The position numbers and the translations under genes were made by a program. Under the pieces are notes generated by a model. That model had not been told where the DNA came from. It was given only the letters and a program-made list of their open reading frames with translations, and made no database searches. Source: Kordiimonadales bacterium (GTDB lineage: Bacteria > Pseudomonadota > Alphaproteobacteria > Sphingomonadales > Kordiimonadaceae). Taken from it: a stretch of 64,000 nucleotides of DNA. Position 1 is the first letter of the stretch. Every line of letters starts with the position of its first letter. The stretch spans positions 1-64,000 of the forward strand of contig NVTU01000008.1 in the NCBI GenBank assembly GCA_002401685.1, read 5' to 3'. Positions 8,623-16,517 of the stretch are shown here, in pieces.

Positions 8623-8991
8623 ATGCAGAGCATCATATTTAAAATATTGCGGCGCCACGAATGGGAACAGGCGGAAAAAACGTCGTCCTACCTTGGTTCA
8701 GCAGATGATGAACGAGATGGTTTCGTCCATTTTTCAACTTTCTCACAGCTTCCCAGTACCACCAGTAAGTATTTTTCTGGGGAAGCCGACCTAAAATTGC
8801 TTGCCTATGATGCAGACAGTTTTTCCGAAAAGACGCTAAAGTGGGAAGCCTCACGCAGCGGCATGCTTTTCCCCCATTTGTATAGCTCTTTTGATATTGC
8901 GACGGCAAAAAACGTATGGACATTCAAGGCTTTGCAAGAAGGGTCCACTGACTTTTCCTTTACGCAGCCCTCAAGAGTAGAGCCAAAGTAG
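8623..8991 (+). CDS. DUF952 family protein
   Basis: The 122-residue cytoplasmic protein carries the family landmarks GFVHFSTFSQLPSTTSKYF (usually GFIHfSt..Q...ta), LKLLAYDAD, LKWEASRSG and FPHLYSS. DUF952 proteins are small single-domain proteins, distantly ART-like, often found beside pyrD in alphaproteobacteria; their activity is not established. It ends six bases before pyrD, so the two genes are almost surely co-transcribed. The start (ATG at 8623) lacks a strong Shine-Dalgarno but includes the expected N-terminal strand IIFKILRRHEWEQA. Confidence 0.8.
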   Translation: MQSIIFKILRRHEWEQAEKTSSYLGSADDERDGFVHFSTFSQLPSTTSKYFSGEADLKLLAYDADSFSEKTLKWEASRSGMLFPHLYSSFDIATAKNVWTFKALQEGSTDFSFTQPSRVEPK

Positions 8992-8997
8992 AGACCA

Positions 8998-10071
8998 ATG
9001 ATTGACCTTTTTCCCCTTATTAAACCTTTCATTCACGCATTTGATGCGGAACGTGCTCATACTTTAACAATTTCAGCGATGAAAAGCGGGATGGACGGCC
9101 TAATTGGCAAATCGCGTGAGTACAAAAACCTTCGTACCGAGGTTTTTGGGCTTTCCTTCAGTAATCCGGTTGGCCTCGCCGCTGGTTTCGATAAAAATGC
9201 GGACGTCATCAAAGCCTCCCACGCTATGGGGTTCGGCTTTGCCGAGGCCGGAACAGTAACACCACTTGCCCAAGTAGGAAACGATAAGCCTCGCCTTTTC
9301 CGGCTAAGCGAAGACAAAGCTGTGATCAACCGTTTTGGTTTCAATAACAAAGGCTTAGGGTACTTTAAGAAGAATTTGGAGAAACTTGAGGTTGGCGGCA
9401 ATAAGCCCTTCGGCGCGAACATCGGCGCGAACAAAACCAGCGATGATAAATCGGCTGATTATGTAACGTGCATTAAAGACCTTTACGGGTTGTCCGACTA
9501 TTTTACAGTCAATATTTCCAGCCCCAACACGCCTGGCCTTAGATCCCTGCAAAGCCGGGAAGCGCTTGCTGACTTGTTGCAGCGCGTACTGAAAGAACGA
9601 TCAGACGCCATCGCAAGCGGCCATAAATACATACCAATCTTAGTAAAAATCGCCCCCGACCTGACGGAAGGCGACATTAAAGATATTGCCGAGATCGCAG
9701 CAGACAGTGCGATCGACGGCTTGATTGTTAGTAACACCACAGTGGCTCGGCCGGCCTGCTTACAGAGCCGGCACAAAGGCGAAAGCGGCGGCCTTTCTGG
9801 CGCCCCTCTTATGGAGCCGTCTACTAAAGCACTCGCTAGTGTTTGGCTTGCCACAGGCGGAAGAGTTCCGCTGGTAGGCGCTGGCGGAATTAGAAGTGGC
9901 ACGGATGCTTACAGAAAGATCAGAGCAGGCGCCTCACTGGTTCAGCTATATTCTGCACTGGTATATGAAGGCCCAGGCTTAATCGACCGAATAAAACGAG
10001 AGCTATCAGCTTGTTTGGAGAAAGATGGTTTTGCCACCGTTAGAGATGCAGTGGGAGCAGACCACAGCTAA
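8998..10071 (+). CDS. pyrD: Dihydroorotate dehydrogenase (quinone), class 2
   Basis: This is the FMN enzyme that oxidises dihydroorotate to orotate at the inner membrane and passes electrons to quinone, the fourth step of pyrimidine synthesis. The 357 residues include NPVGLAAGFDKN, NRFGFNNKG, the class 2 NISSPNTPGL segment with the catalytic serine, GLIVSNTT and the FMN phosphate loop GAGGIRSGTDAY. The N-terminal helices (residues 1-35) form the membrane and quinone site that separates class 2 from class 1. It follows the DUF952 gene by six bases and is the last gene of that operon. Confidence 0.97.
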   Translation: MIDLFPLIKPFIHAFDAERAHTLTISAMKSGMDGLIGKSREYKNLRTEVFGLSFSNPVGLAAGFDKNADVIKASHAMGFGFAEAGTVTPLAQVGNDKPRLFRLSEDKAVINRFGFNNKGLGYFKKNLEKLEVGGNKPFGANIGANKTSDDKSADYVTCIKDLYGLSDYFTVNISSPNTPGLRSLQSREALADLLQRVLKERSDAIASGHKYIPILVKIAPDLTEGDIKDIAEIAADSAIDGLIVSNTTVARPACLQSRHKGESGGLSGAPLMEPSTKALASVWLATGGRVPLVGAGGIRSGTDAYRKIRAGASLVQLYSALVYEGPGLIDRIKRELSACLEKDGFATVRDAVGADHS

Positions 10072-10097
10072 GCGTTTCGCCCGGCTGCAGGTTGATA

Positions 10098-10949
10098 TTA
10101 TACTAAGAGGTTGATGCTCGACGCGTCATCGCGGCGAGTAACGATGTCACCTAATTGATTAAAAGCGTCTGAGGACCCTGATAAAGCGCTCGAAAAACCT
10201 GACGCTGCAGGCTCTTCTTGGTTAGCAATACTAGAGATTGGGCTCGCTTCTTCATCATCACCCTTTAACGCCTGTGCGGCCTCGTCTTTATCGCGTTGGG
10301 ATATTTCCTGGAGAGCCTCTCTTTTTGTCGCTTCAGCGGCGGCAGCGACCGACCTGTCCTGACCTGAAGGCTGAGCTGGTGCCAATGCGGCGCGACGAAC
10401 CACTTCCGCCTTCACGATCGTGGCCTCAGGATCACCTGCTATTGGACCGACATCAATGTCAACATGACCACCCACGGCATATTGCTGGCCGTCGGGCCCG
10501 GTTACAAAGTCAAAGCTTGGAGAACCAGTATAGGTCCCTCCTGCCGAAGCATGTGCGCTCTCATGTGCCCGAACCTCACGGTCCCGCTCTTGTAAGCGCG
10601 TCACCTCACCTTGCTCTTCCTCTGTAAGAACCGGTTCAATCCCTATTCCCTCAGAAGGTCCATTGTCCTCAGGAGATTTTTGGCCCTCGTTGACCTGCAA
10701 TACGACAGCAGCATCACCACCAAGGTTGCTAACAGGTTGGCCGTTTGACACGCCGCGTGTTTCTCTGCCTGCCTGGCTCTCGTCCTTATTATCCGAGGGA
10801 TTGCGTAACGCCGTATCGGCAGCGCTCGCCTGCGTACGCTGCACAGGCGGTTCACCGCCAAGCTTGGGGAGCAAGCTTTCGGGTACAAAGGACCGCCTAA
10901 ACTGAGGAGGAGGAGGCCCAATGGACGGCAATGTCGTCGCAATTGTCAT
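10098..10949 (-). CDS. Putative metalloprotease, SprA-related (CJM1_0395-like)
   Basis: The N-terminal 110 residues are low-complexity and rich in Pro, Gln, Ser and Asp. The conserved core follows: [29 protein letters not shown], with a zincin-type HESAH motif, then [31 protein letters not shown]. This matches the SprA-related / CJM1_0395 putative metalloprotease family, mostly of unknown role. No signal peptide is visible. A Ser/Ala-rich tail ([18 protein letters not shown]) ends the protein. It stands alone, convergent with pyrD. The zinc motif is seen; proteolysis is inferred. Confidence 0.75.
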   Translation of the reverse strand: MTIATTLPSIGPPPPQFRRSFVPESLLPKLGGEPPVQRTQASAADTALRNPSDNKDESQAGRETRGVSNGQPVSNLGGDAAVVLQVNEGQKSPEDNGPSEGIGIEPVLTEEEQGEVTRLQERDREVRAHESAHASAGGTYTGSPSFDFVTGPDGQQYAVGGHVDIDVGPIAGDPEATIVKAEVVRRAALAPAQPSGQDRSVAAAAEATKREALQEISQRDKDEAAQALKGDDEEASPISSIANQEEPAASGFSSALSGSSDAFNQLGDIVTRRDDASSINLLV

Positions 10950-11054
10950 ATATCTATTCTACCATAAATATAGCATCGCAACTCTATTGATTTATTTGTT
11001 TATTTACAGTCACTTGCAAACATTGCTTGTACAAATACAAGAAGGTAAGCATTT

Positions 11055-11621
11055 TTAATTTGCAGCTGGCTCTTGGCTAGGCGGGATCCGTTCGCCCTGT
11101 GGCGGATGCCTAAAACCATCGCCTTCACCGCGAGGACCCTTGCGGCGCTTTCTAAATTGACCCGGTTGTGGCTTGAAAAAGTCATCAACCATTTTAACGC
11201 GTGTTTCATGATCCAGTTCAGCAATCACTTCCAAAAGCACAATATTCATCGGTGCGCGCATATCATGCACAAGCGCTGTATGGCTTTCGAGGGCAGCGGC
11301 AAGCGCAGGCTTATCCACCTGGATCGACTTTAGCAGGTCTTTGATCCGTTTTTGGCTTTCCTGGATCGCCGTGTAACGCGCGCGCAGCTCCATCCTTTGT
11401 CGCTGAAGCGCTTTTCTCATTTTTAAACGGTCTTCTTCACCCAAATGTTGACTGATCCGCCTCACATTAAATACAACGTTTGGATCGATGCGCTGTGTTC
11501 GTTGATGAGACCCAGTTGGATGGCCAAGATAATTTTTGCCGATAGTTATGCCTGCGACAAAAACATTAAGTCCCAAAGAGACAACAAAGGCTGCGATCAA
11601 CCATTTTATTTTTACTGTCAT
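11055..11621 (-). CDS. Periplasmic heavy-metal sensor / Spy-CpxP-like protein
   Basis: The start at 11621 has GGAG nine bases upstream and gives MTVKIKWLIAAFVVSLGLNVFVAG, an uncleaved anchor or signal sequence. The following helical region (HLGEEDRLKMRKALQRQRMELRARYTAIQ) is typical of the Metal_resist/CnrX and Spy-like fold; the last 40 residues are Pro/Arg/Gly-rich. In Cnr-type systems such a protein binds metal in the periplasm and controls a membrane anti-sigma factor. It is third in a same-strand group with an ECF sigma factor and a putative anti-sigma factor, 82 bases after the latter. The ligand is unknown. Confidence 0.7.
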   Translation of the reverse strand: MTVKIKWLIAAFVVSLGLNVFVAGITIGKNYLGHPTGSHQRTQRIDPNVVFNVRRISQHLGEEDRLKMRKALQRQRMELRARYTAIQESQKRIKDLLKSIQVDKPALAAALESHTALVHDMRAPMNIVLLEVIAELDHETRVKMVDDFFKPQPGQFRKRRKGPRGEGDGFRHPPQGERIPPSQEPAAN

Positions 11622-11703
11622 AGCTGTCCGCTCCATAAAATTGGCAGCCCCCAAGCACTCTCAGCATAAGCCGTGTGGCTATAATTACACGTCGGAGCTA
11701 TCA

Positions 11704-12228
11704 TCATTCATCTTCCAAACTAAGATCGTCACTTACAATAAAAAGGCTATAGCTAATATCCATCTCATTATCTGTGATTAAGTTTGTGCCGGCCCCTGCT
11801 GTTGTCGTGGCCCCAACCGCGACCCCCAAGCTAAGAACCGCCGCAAAAACAGCGGTTTGAGACGCCAAAGCAGCAGGTGAAAGCCAACGGCTGGTGTCGC
11901 TGAAAAAAGCAACGAGGCGATCAAAAACTCCGCTTTCCGCAATCTCTGGTAAAACTTGAGCAGCTGATAGTGGAATGTCAGCCAGTCTCTCCAAAAACAT
12001 ATCGCAATTGCCGTCTGACGTGGTTTCTGGCCCTATAGCGAGCGCAGCGCTAAACATCTTATCCAAAGCGGCTTCCGCTAACAGAGCATCTCTTCCTGCG
12101 GCACTAGCTGCAAATTTCGTTGCGCTCTCAGAAATTTCCGCAGGCCAAGCTGAACAGTCGCTGCCGTAAAGAGAAAGGCACATCTCAAAGTCTTCGGATG
12201 TCATCTGGTTTTTTTTCGCCATTTTCAT
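11704..12228 (-). CDS. Putative membrane anti-sigma factor
   Basis: The 174-residue protein overlaps the sigma gene by an ATGA junction, the usual coupling of sigma and anti-sigma genes. Its N-terminus (TSEDFEMCLSLYGSDCSAWP) resembles the LYG-D-x-x-x-WP motif I recall in alphaproteobacterial ECF partner proteins. One membrane segment (SPAALASQTAVFAAVLSLGVAVGATTTA) lies near residues 118-145, followed by a short acidic tail, presumably periplasmic. No ZAS zinc motif (HxxxCxxC) is seen. The call rests on context and topology more than on homology. Confidence 0.6.
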   Translation of the reverse strand: MKMAKKNQMTSEDFEMCLSLYGSDCSAWPAEISESATKFAASAAGRDALLAEAALDKMFSAALAIGPETTSDGNCDMFLERLADIPLSAAQVLPEIAESGVFDRLVAFFSDTSRWLSPAALASQTAVFAAVLSLGVAVGATTTAGAGTNLITDNEMDISYSLFIVSDDLSLEDE

Positions 12229-12803
12229 GCAAATGCTGACATCAAGTCAGCCCTTTCCGTCATCATTTTTTTTCTCATGTTGGTGCGCGCCCGCACCAAC
12301 AGCGATTCGTAAGCCTTTATGTTCAAGCCCATCACATCCGCCGCTTCTTGGTTGGACATACCGTCAAAGTAATTGAGCACAACAGCTGTTCGCTGTCTTT
12401 CCGGTAAATCGCCAAGCACGGCTTTCAAGCGGCTTTGAACCGCATTTACTTCGAGCGTATCATCTGCCGCAGGCGCCGCGTCGACCACATCAAACCCTTC
12501 AGGGAGCGGCAAAATACGGCGTTTTCTTTTTTCGTCCAGACAGCGGTTAACGACTATGCGGTGGAACCAGGTCGTGAATTTTGACTTAGTGGCATCAAAC
12601 AGCGACGCGTGCGTCCATAGTTTTACGAAGGCTTCCTGCACGAGGTCTTCCGCTAGCGCCATATCGTTCACAAACCGGAAAGCCAAAGCCCGATACCGGG
12701 CGCCGTGACGCGCTGTAAGAACCCCAAAGGCAGCCCTATTGGCTTGGGTTACGCGAACCACAAGCATCTCGTCATCGAAGCTATCCATCGCAGGTTTTGT
12801 CAA
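12225..12803 (-). CDS. ECF-family RNA polymerase sigma factor
   Basis: Region 2 (GARYRALAFRFVNDMALAEDLVQEAFVKLWTHA) and the region 4 helix-turn-helix (LPERQRTAVVLNYFDGMSNQEAADVMGLN) are both present with an acidic linker between, so this is a two-domain group 4 sigma factor. The start is uncertain: TTG at 12803 or ATG at 12788, neither with a good Shine-Dalgarno. It heads the operon with the putative anti-sigma factor and periplasmic sensor. A perfect 9-bp inverted repeat lies 20-53 bases upstream and may be an operator. The signal is probably envelope or metal stress (inference). Confidence 0.88.
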   Translation of the reverse strand: MTKPAMDSFDDEMLVVRVTQANRAAFGVLTARHGARYRALAFRFVNDMALAEDLVQEAFVKLWTHASLFDATKSKFTTWFHRIVVNRCLDEKRKRRILPLPEGFDVVDAAPAADDTLEVNAVQSRLKAVLGDLPERQRTAVVLNYFDGMSNQEAADVMGLNIKAYESLLVRARTNMRKKMMTERADLMSAFA

Positions 12804-12822
12804 AACACACTCGCAAACTTTC

Positions 12823-12856
12823 TACCTGTGCATATCCTTGTACGGTAGCACAGGTA
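12823..12856. promoter_or_regulatory. Inverted repeat upstream of the ECF sigma operon
   Basis: TACCTGTGC and GCACAGGTA form a perfect 9-bp inverted repeat separated by 16 bases, so the arms are centred 25 bases (about two and a half helical turns) apart. It lies between the divergent sigma gene and UDP-glucose dehydrogenase gene, within 20 bases of the sigma start. It could be a dimeric repressor operator or an RNA hairpin in the leader. No local gene is an obvious binder. Confidence 0.5.
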
Positions 12857-12983
12857 AAGCCCTTCGGTTTGTAATAAATATATCGGCCAGAGTAGCCAAG
12901 AAATGCGCTAATGACCTTGCACTTAATGCCAAAGTCTGTTCCTTTGGCGGCATATTTTTACTGTCGTTTCTGGAGAGGCCTTT

Positions 12984-14285
12984 ATGAAAATTGCTGTAAT
13001 TGGAACAGGTTATGTTGGTCTGGTGTCTGGTGCATGTTTCTCAGAATTTGGCCATACCGTTACCTGTGTCGATAAAGACATCAGCAAAATAGCCCGTATT
13101 CATCGCGGTGTAATGCCGATCTATGAACCTGGGCTAGAGGATCTAGTAGCACGCAACTGTAAGGCCGAACGGTTATTTTTCACCACCGACCTGAAAGAGG
13201 CAATGAAGGGCGCACAGGCCGTTTTTATCGCAGTGGGCACGCCTAGCCGAAGGGGCGACGGTCATGCTGATCTGCAATATGTATATGCTGCCGTTGAAGA
13301 GCTTGCCGCTTACATCGAAGACTATACTGTGATTGTCACCAAATCGACAGTGCCCGTTGGAACCGGGGCAGAGATCAAAAAACGGCTATCAGCGCTGGTT
13401 GATGACAGTATATTTGGCGTGGCTTCCAACCCCGAATTTTTGCGCGAAGGGGCGGCGATAGAGGACTTTATGCGGCCTGACCGGGTGGTTGTGGGCGTGG
13501 ATTGCGATAAAGCACAAGCGGTGATGCAGGAGCTATACAGGCCACTATTCCTTAGCGAAACACCGATTGTTTTCACGGGCCGCGAAACCGCAGAACTGAG
13601 CAAGTATGCAGCCAACGCCTTCCTTGCTACCAAAATCAGCTTTATCAACGAGATTGCGGATATGTGCGAGAAGGTGGGCGCTGACGTGCAAATGGTTGCG
13701 AAAGCCATCGGCCTTGATAATCGTATTGGCGGGAAATTCCTGCACGCGGGTCCAGGTTTTGGCGGTAGCTGTTTTCCGAAGGATACAAGGGCCTTGGCAA
13801 AGTCTGCAGAAGCCGCGGGCGCCCCGCTGCGTATCGTAAACGCAGTTATTGAGGTGAACGAGAACCGCAAACTAGCGATGGCAGATAAAGTTTTAACAGC
13901 GTGCAGTGATGATCTCAAAGGCAAGAAGATCGCAGTCCTAGGGCTGACTTTCAAGCCCAACACGGATGACATGCGGGAGAGTCCGAGCTTGGATATCATC
14001 CCGGCCCTGCAGGCAAAAGGTGCCGATATTCACGCGTTTGACCCTAAGGGCATGGACGAAGCAGAAAATCTCTTAACAGATGTCACTTTTCATGAGGACC
14101 CTTACGCCACCCTGGAAGGGGCTGAAGCAGTTGTTATCATCACCGAGTGGAATCAGTTCCGCGCGCTGGATTTTGAGCGCATGAAAGACCTGATGAACAA
14201 CCCCGTCATTGTTGACCTGCGGAATATATATGCTGGTGTCGATATGGCGGCGCTTGGCTTCACCTATTCAGGCATTGGGCGTTGA
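12984..14285 (+). CDS. UDP-glucose 6-dehydrogenase family protein
   Basis: The enzyme has the NAD-binding Rossmann start VIGTGYVGLVSGACFSEFGH, the central linker KYAANAFLATKISFINEIAD and the catalytic cysteine motif GPGFGGSCFPKDTRAL (Cys near residue 262), then GLTFKPNTDDMRESPS in the C-terminal UDP-binding domain. It oxidises UDP-glucose (or GDP-mannose in sister enzymes) twice to give the uronic acid for surface polysaccharides; UDP-glucose is the likelier substrate. Length (433) is normal. The start follows GGAGAGGCCTTT. Its stop overlaps the MATE gene start (TTGA). Confidence 0.93.
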   Translation: MKIAVIGTGYVGLVSGACFSEFGHTVTCVDKDISKIARIHRGVMPIYEPGLEDLVARNCKAERLFFTTDLKEAMKGAQAVFIAVGTPSRRGDGHADLQYVYAAVEELAAYIEDYTVIVTKSTVPVGTGAEIKKRLSALVDDSIFGVASNPEFLREGAAIEDFMRPDRVVVGVDCDKAQAVMQELYRPLFLSETPIVFTGRETAELSKYAANAFLATKISFINEIADMCEKVGADVQMVAKAIGLDNRIGGKFLHAGPGFGGSCFPKDTRALAKSAEAAGAPLRIVNAVIEVNENRKLAMADKVLTACSDDLKGKKIAVLGLTFKPNTDDMRESPSLDIIPALQAKGADIHAFDPKGMDEAENLLTDVTFHEDPYATLEGAEAVVIITEWNQFRALDFERMKDLMNNPVIVDLRNIYAGVDMAALGFTYSGIGR

Positions 14286-15628
14286 CAGCTGACAGCAAGC
14301 CTTACCGACTAAACGCTGACCGCCGCATTTGGGCCATCGCGGGCCCCGCCATTGTTGCCAATAGTAGCGCGCCGCTTGTGGGCCTTGTTGATACCTGGGT
14401 GATAGGGCACTTGCCGGGTGCGGTTCACTTGGCATCCGTCGGCGTGGGGGCCGCGATCTTCAGCTTTATGTTTTGGGCCTTTGGTTTCCTGCGGATGAGC
14501 ACAACCGGGCTGATTGCACAAGCATACGGCAATAAGGACGACGCCCTTATAAAGCGTACCTTGGTTCAGTCCGTTTTCCTGGGGCTTGTATTTGCCGCCT
14601 TCCTGCTTGTAGCGCAAAGCCAGATCCTTTGGCTGGGAGTTGAGGCACTTGGCCCACCAGAAAGTACCACTGGTTTTATTGATGACTATTTTTCTATCCG
14701 CATCTGGTCCGCGCCTGCATCCCTTTTTATATTCTCGCTCACCGGATACTTGTTTGGCACAACTCAGGCGAAAGCGGCTCTTTGGCTTCAGCTCATCCTC
14801 AATGTATCCAACGGTATTCTTAACCTTATCTTTGTCCTCGGCTTTGATATGGGCGTCAGTGGTATTGCCCTTGGCTCCGTTTTAGCAGAGTGGATCGCTG
14901 CAATATTCGGAGTTTACCTGCTTGGCAAAAACTTCGAGTTCAGAGAGCTCATGGACACCATTAGAGACAAGCTAAATTGGCGCTTCAGCCAGCTCAACAA
15001 ATTGCTGTCTGCCAACATGTATATTTTCTTGCGAACACTTGTGCTAATGACGGCGCTCGCCCTCATCACCCGGAATGCAGCCACTTTGGGCGAAGAAGCC
15101 CTTGGCGCAAACCAGGTACTGATGAATTTTCTTTTATTGATAAGTTTAGGGCTGGATGCCTTTGCTCACGCAGCAGAAGCCTTTGTAGGCGCGGCTTATG
15201 GCAGGAGAAATAGGGCAGAAATGCGCTTTTGGATTGGGCGAACCAGTCTGTGGGCGGGAGTTACAGCACTGCTTTACAGTCTGACCTTTCTGATGGCTGG
15301 CCAGAATTTAATTAATACACTAACTAATATTGAAGAGGTGCGGGCAATTGCGGTAGTTGGCCTACCGGTCATGATCTTGATGCCAATTTTTGCTGTCTGG
15401 TGTTATCAGTTTGATGGGATTTTTATCGGGGTCACCTCTGGACGCGGCATGTTGATTACTATGATAGCCGCTTTTGCGATCTATCTGCTTGTTCTTACTC
15501 CTTTAACCGCTGAATATGGGTTTAAGGGTCTGTGGATTGCAGTCCTGATATTCATGACCAGCCGGGGCCTTATGCAGGTCCTATATTACCCCTTCATTGA
15601 GAAAAAAATGGCAAGGGCCGGGGCATAA
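14282..15628 (+). CDS. MATE family efflux transporter
   Basis: The 448-residue protein has about 12 membrane segments and begins with the MATE signature region IWAIAGPAIVANSSAPLVGLVDTWVIGHL, with a second copy of the pattern in the C-terminal half (GANQVLMNFLLLISLGLDAFAHAAEAFVGAAYG), in keeping with the internal two-fold repeat of the family. It resembles the DinF-like branch. Such proteins export cationic drugs or other compounds using Na+ or H+. The start is a TTG overlapping the stop of the dehydrogenase gene, so the two are translationally coupled, though no functional link is evident. Confidence 0.88.
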   Translation: MTADSKPYRLNADRRIWAIAGPAIVANSSAPLVGLVDTWVIGHLPGAVHLASVGVGAAIFSFMFWAFGFLRMSTTGLIAQAYGNKDDALIKRTLVQSVFLGLVFAAFLLVAQSQILWLGVEALGPPESTTGFIDDYFSIRIWSAPASLFIFSLTGYLFGTTQAKAALWLQLILNVSNGILNLIFVLGFDMGVSGIALGSVLAEWIAAIFGVYLLGKNFEFRELMDTIRDKLNWRFSQLNKLLSANMYIFLRTLVLMTALALITRNAATLGEEALGANQVLMNFLLLISLGLDAFAHAAEAFVGAAYGRRNRAEMRFWIGRTSLWAGVTALLYSLTFLMAGQNLINTLTNIEEVRAIAVVGLPVMILMPIFAVWCYQFDGIFIGVTSGRGMLITMIAAFAIYLLVLTPLTAEYGFKGLWIAVLIFMTSRGLMQVLYYPFIEKKMARAGA

Positions 15629-15754
15629 CAGGATCACTGAAATGCGACATCACCGATAACGAAAGTGCTTTTAAGTTAATATATTAATTAAACTACATCT
15701 CAAGTTAAGACCGGCCTAATAAATTGCCAACCCCTTGATACCTTTACAAAATAA

Positions 15755-15785
15755 CAAAAAAGGTGTCCCTTAACAGAAACACCTT
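15755..15785 (-). terminator. Intrinsic terminator of arsC
   Basis: Read on the minus strand, AAGGTGT and ACACCTT form a 7-bp stem with a 12-base loop, followed by a T-run, about 35 bases after the arsC stop. Confidence 0.75.
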
Positions 15786-15816
15786 CCTTATCAATCATCA
15801 TGAATAGTGCCCAAAA

Positions 15817-16161
15817 TTAGAGAATTTCGAGCACACTTTCGGGCGGGCGGCCAATTTTTGCTTTGCTTTGGCTAAAGACAATAGGCCGTTCGATCAGTTT
15901 AGGTGTTTTACTCATCGCTTCGATCAATGTGGCATCATCTGACGCCGAAGACAGGCCTTGTTCCTTATAGTCAGCTTCGCCTTTGCGGACTATCTCGGAA
16001 GCCGAAAGGCCAAGGCTTTTCAACGCCGCACGAATTTCATCTGCAGAAGGTCCATCTTCAAGATACAGGCGTACTTCTGGTATTAGGCCTTTGTCCTCAA
16101 GTATTGCTAATGTCTGACGGGATTTGCTGCAGCGCGGGTTATGCCAGATCTTGAGGCTCAT
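15817..16161 (-). CDS. ArsC-family (glutaredoxin-type) arsenate reductase-like protein
   Basis: The ATG at 16161 follows AGGTGA at good spacing; the longer ORF in the track would run through the tRNA-Gly gene and is wrong. The 114-residue product starts MSLKIWHNPRCSKSRQTL, where Cys11 in the CxxS motif is the catalytic residue of glutaredoxin-dependent arsenate reductases. RPIVFSQSKAKIGRPPESV holds the conserved arginine region. Many chromosomal homologues (YfgD-like) are not proven to act on arsenate, and no other ars gene is nearby, so resistance is not implied. Confidence 0.85.
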   Translation of the reverse strand: MSLKIWHNPRCSKSRQTLAILEDKGLIPEVRLYLEDGPSADEIRAALKSLGLSASEIVRKGEADYKEQGLSSASDDATLIEAMSKTPKLIERPIVFSQSKAKIGRPPESVLEIL

Positions 16162-16223
16162 AATTGTCACCTGTAAAGTTGTTTCGCACAATATATACTC
16201 TGGGCAGATATTGGCTGGAAGAT

Positions 16224-16298
16224 TGGAGCGGGTGAAGGGAATTGAACCCTCGACACCGAGCTTGGGAAGCTCGTGCTCTACCACTGAGCTACACCCGC
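16224..16298 (-). tRNA. tRNA-Gly (anticodon CCC)
   Basis: On the minus strand the sequence GCGGGTG...CACCCGC gives a 7-bp acceptor stem, followed by T and an encoded CCA. The D arm is GCTC/GAGC, the anticodon stem CGAGC/GCTCG encloses the loop TTCCCAA (anticodon CCC), and the T loop reads GGTTCAATTCC. It decodes GGG glycine codons. It lies just upstream of arsC on the same strand. Confidence 0.95.
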
Positions 16299-16517
16299 TT
16301 ATTACCAATTGGTCATGATGCGGCAGACCCTATCTGCGGGCCCCTTCAATTGCAAGCTTCCTCAACAGTATTTATTTTTGCCGCAGGTAGGAACTTTTTA
16401 AGACCAGTGCGCCCAGTACAATGCAGCTAAACCTTGACGCCGCACCGTCAGAGGGCCAATTTAGCCCCGGAAAACACACTCCCTCTCGTTACCCCCATCG
16501 ATACAAAGGAAACCGCA

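Noticed and set aside
13322-13999. 225-residue minus-strand ORF opposite the UDP-glucose dehydrogenase
   Set aside because: The opposite strand encodes every catalytic motif of the dehydrogenase; this frame has no recognisable domain.
15671-15692. CtrA site in the AT-rich stretch TTAAGTTAATATATTAATTAA
   Set aside because: The TTAA spacings are 9 and 8 bases, not 7, and simple AT-richness explains the repeats.
16299-16517. SAM-II riboswitch in the metZ leader
   Set aside because: metZ leaders in alphaproteobacteria often carry SAM-II and the sequence has GCAGCTAAACC, but I could not find the P1 stem or pseudoknot pairing. A covariance-model search (RF00521) would settle it.
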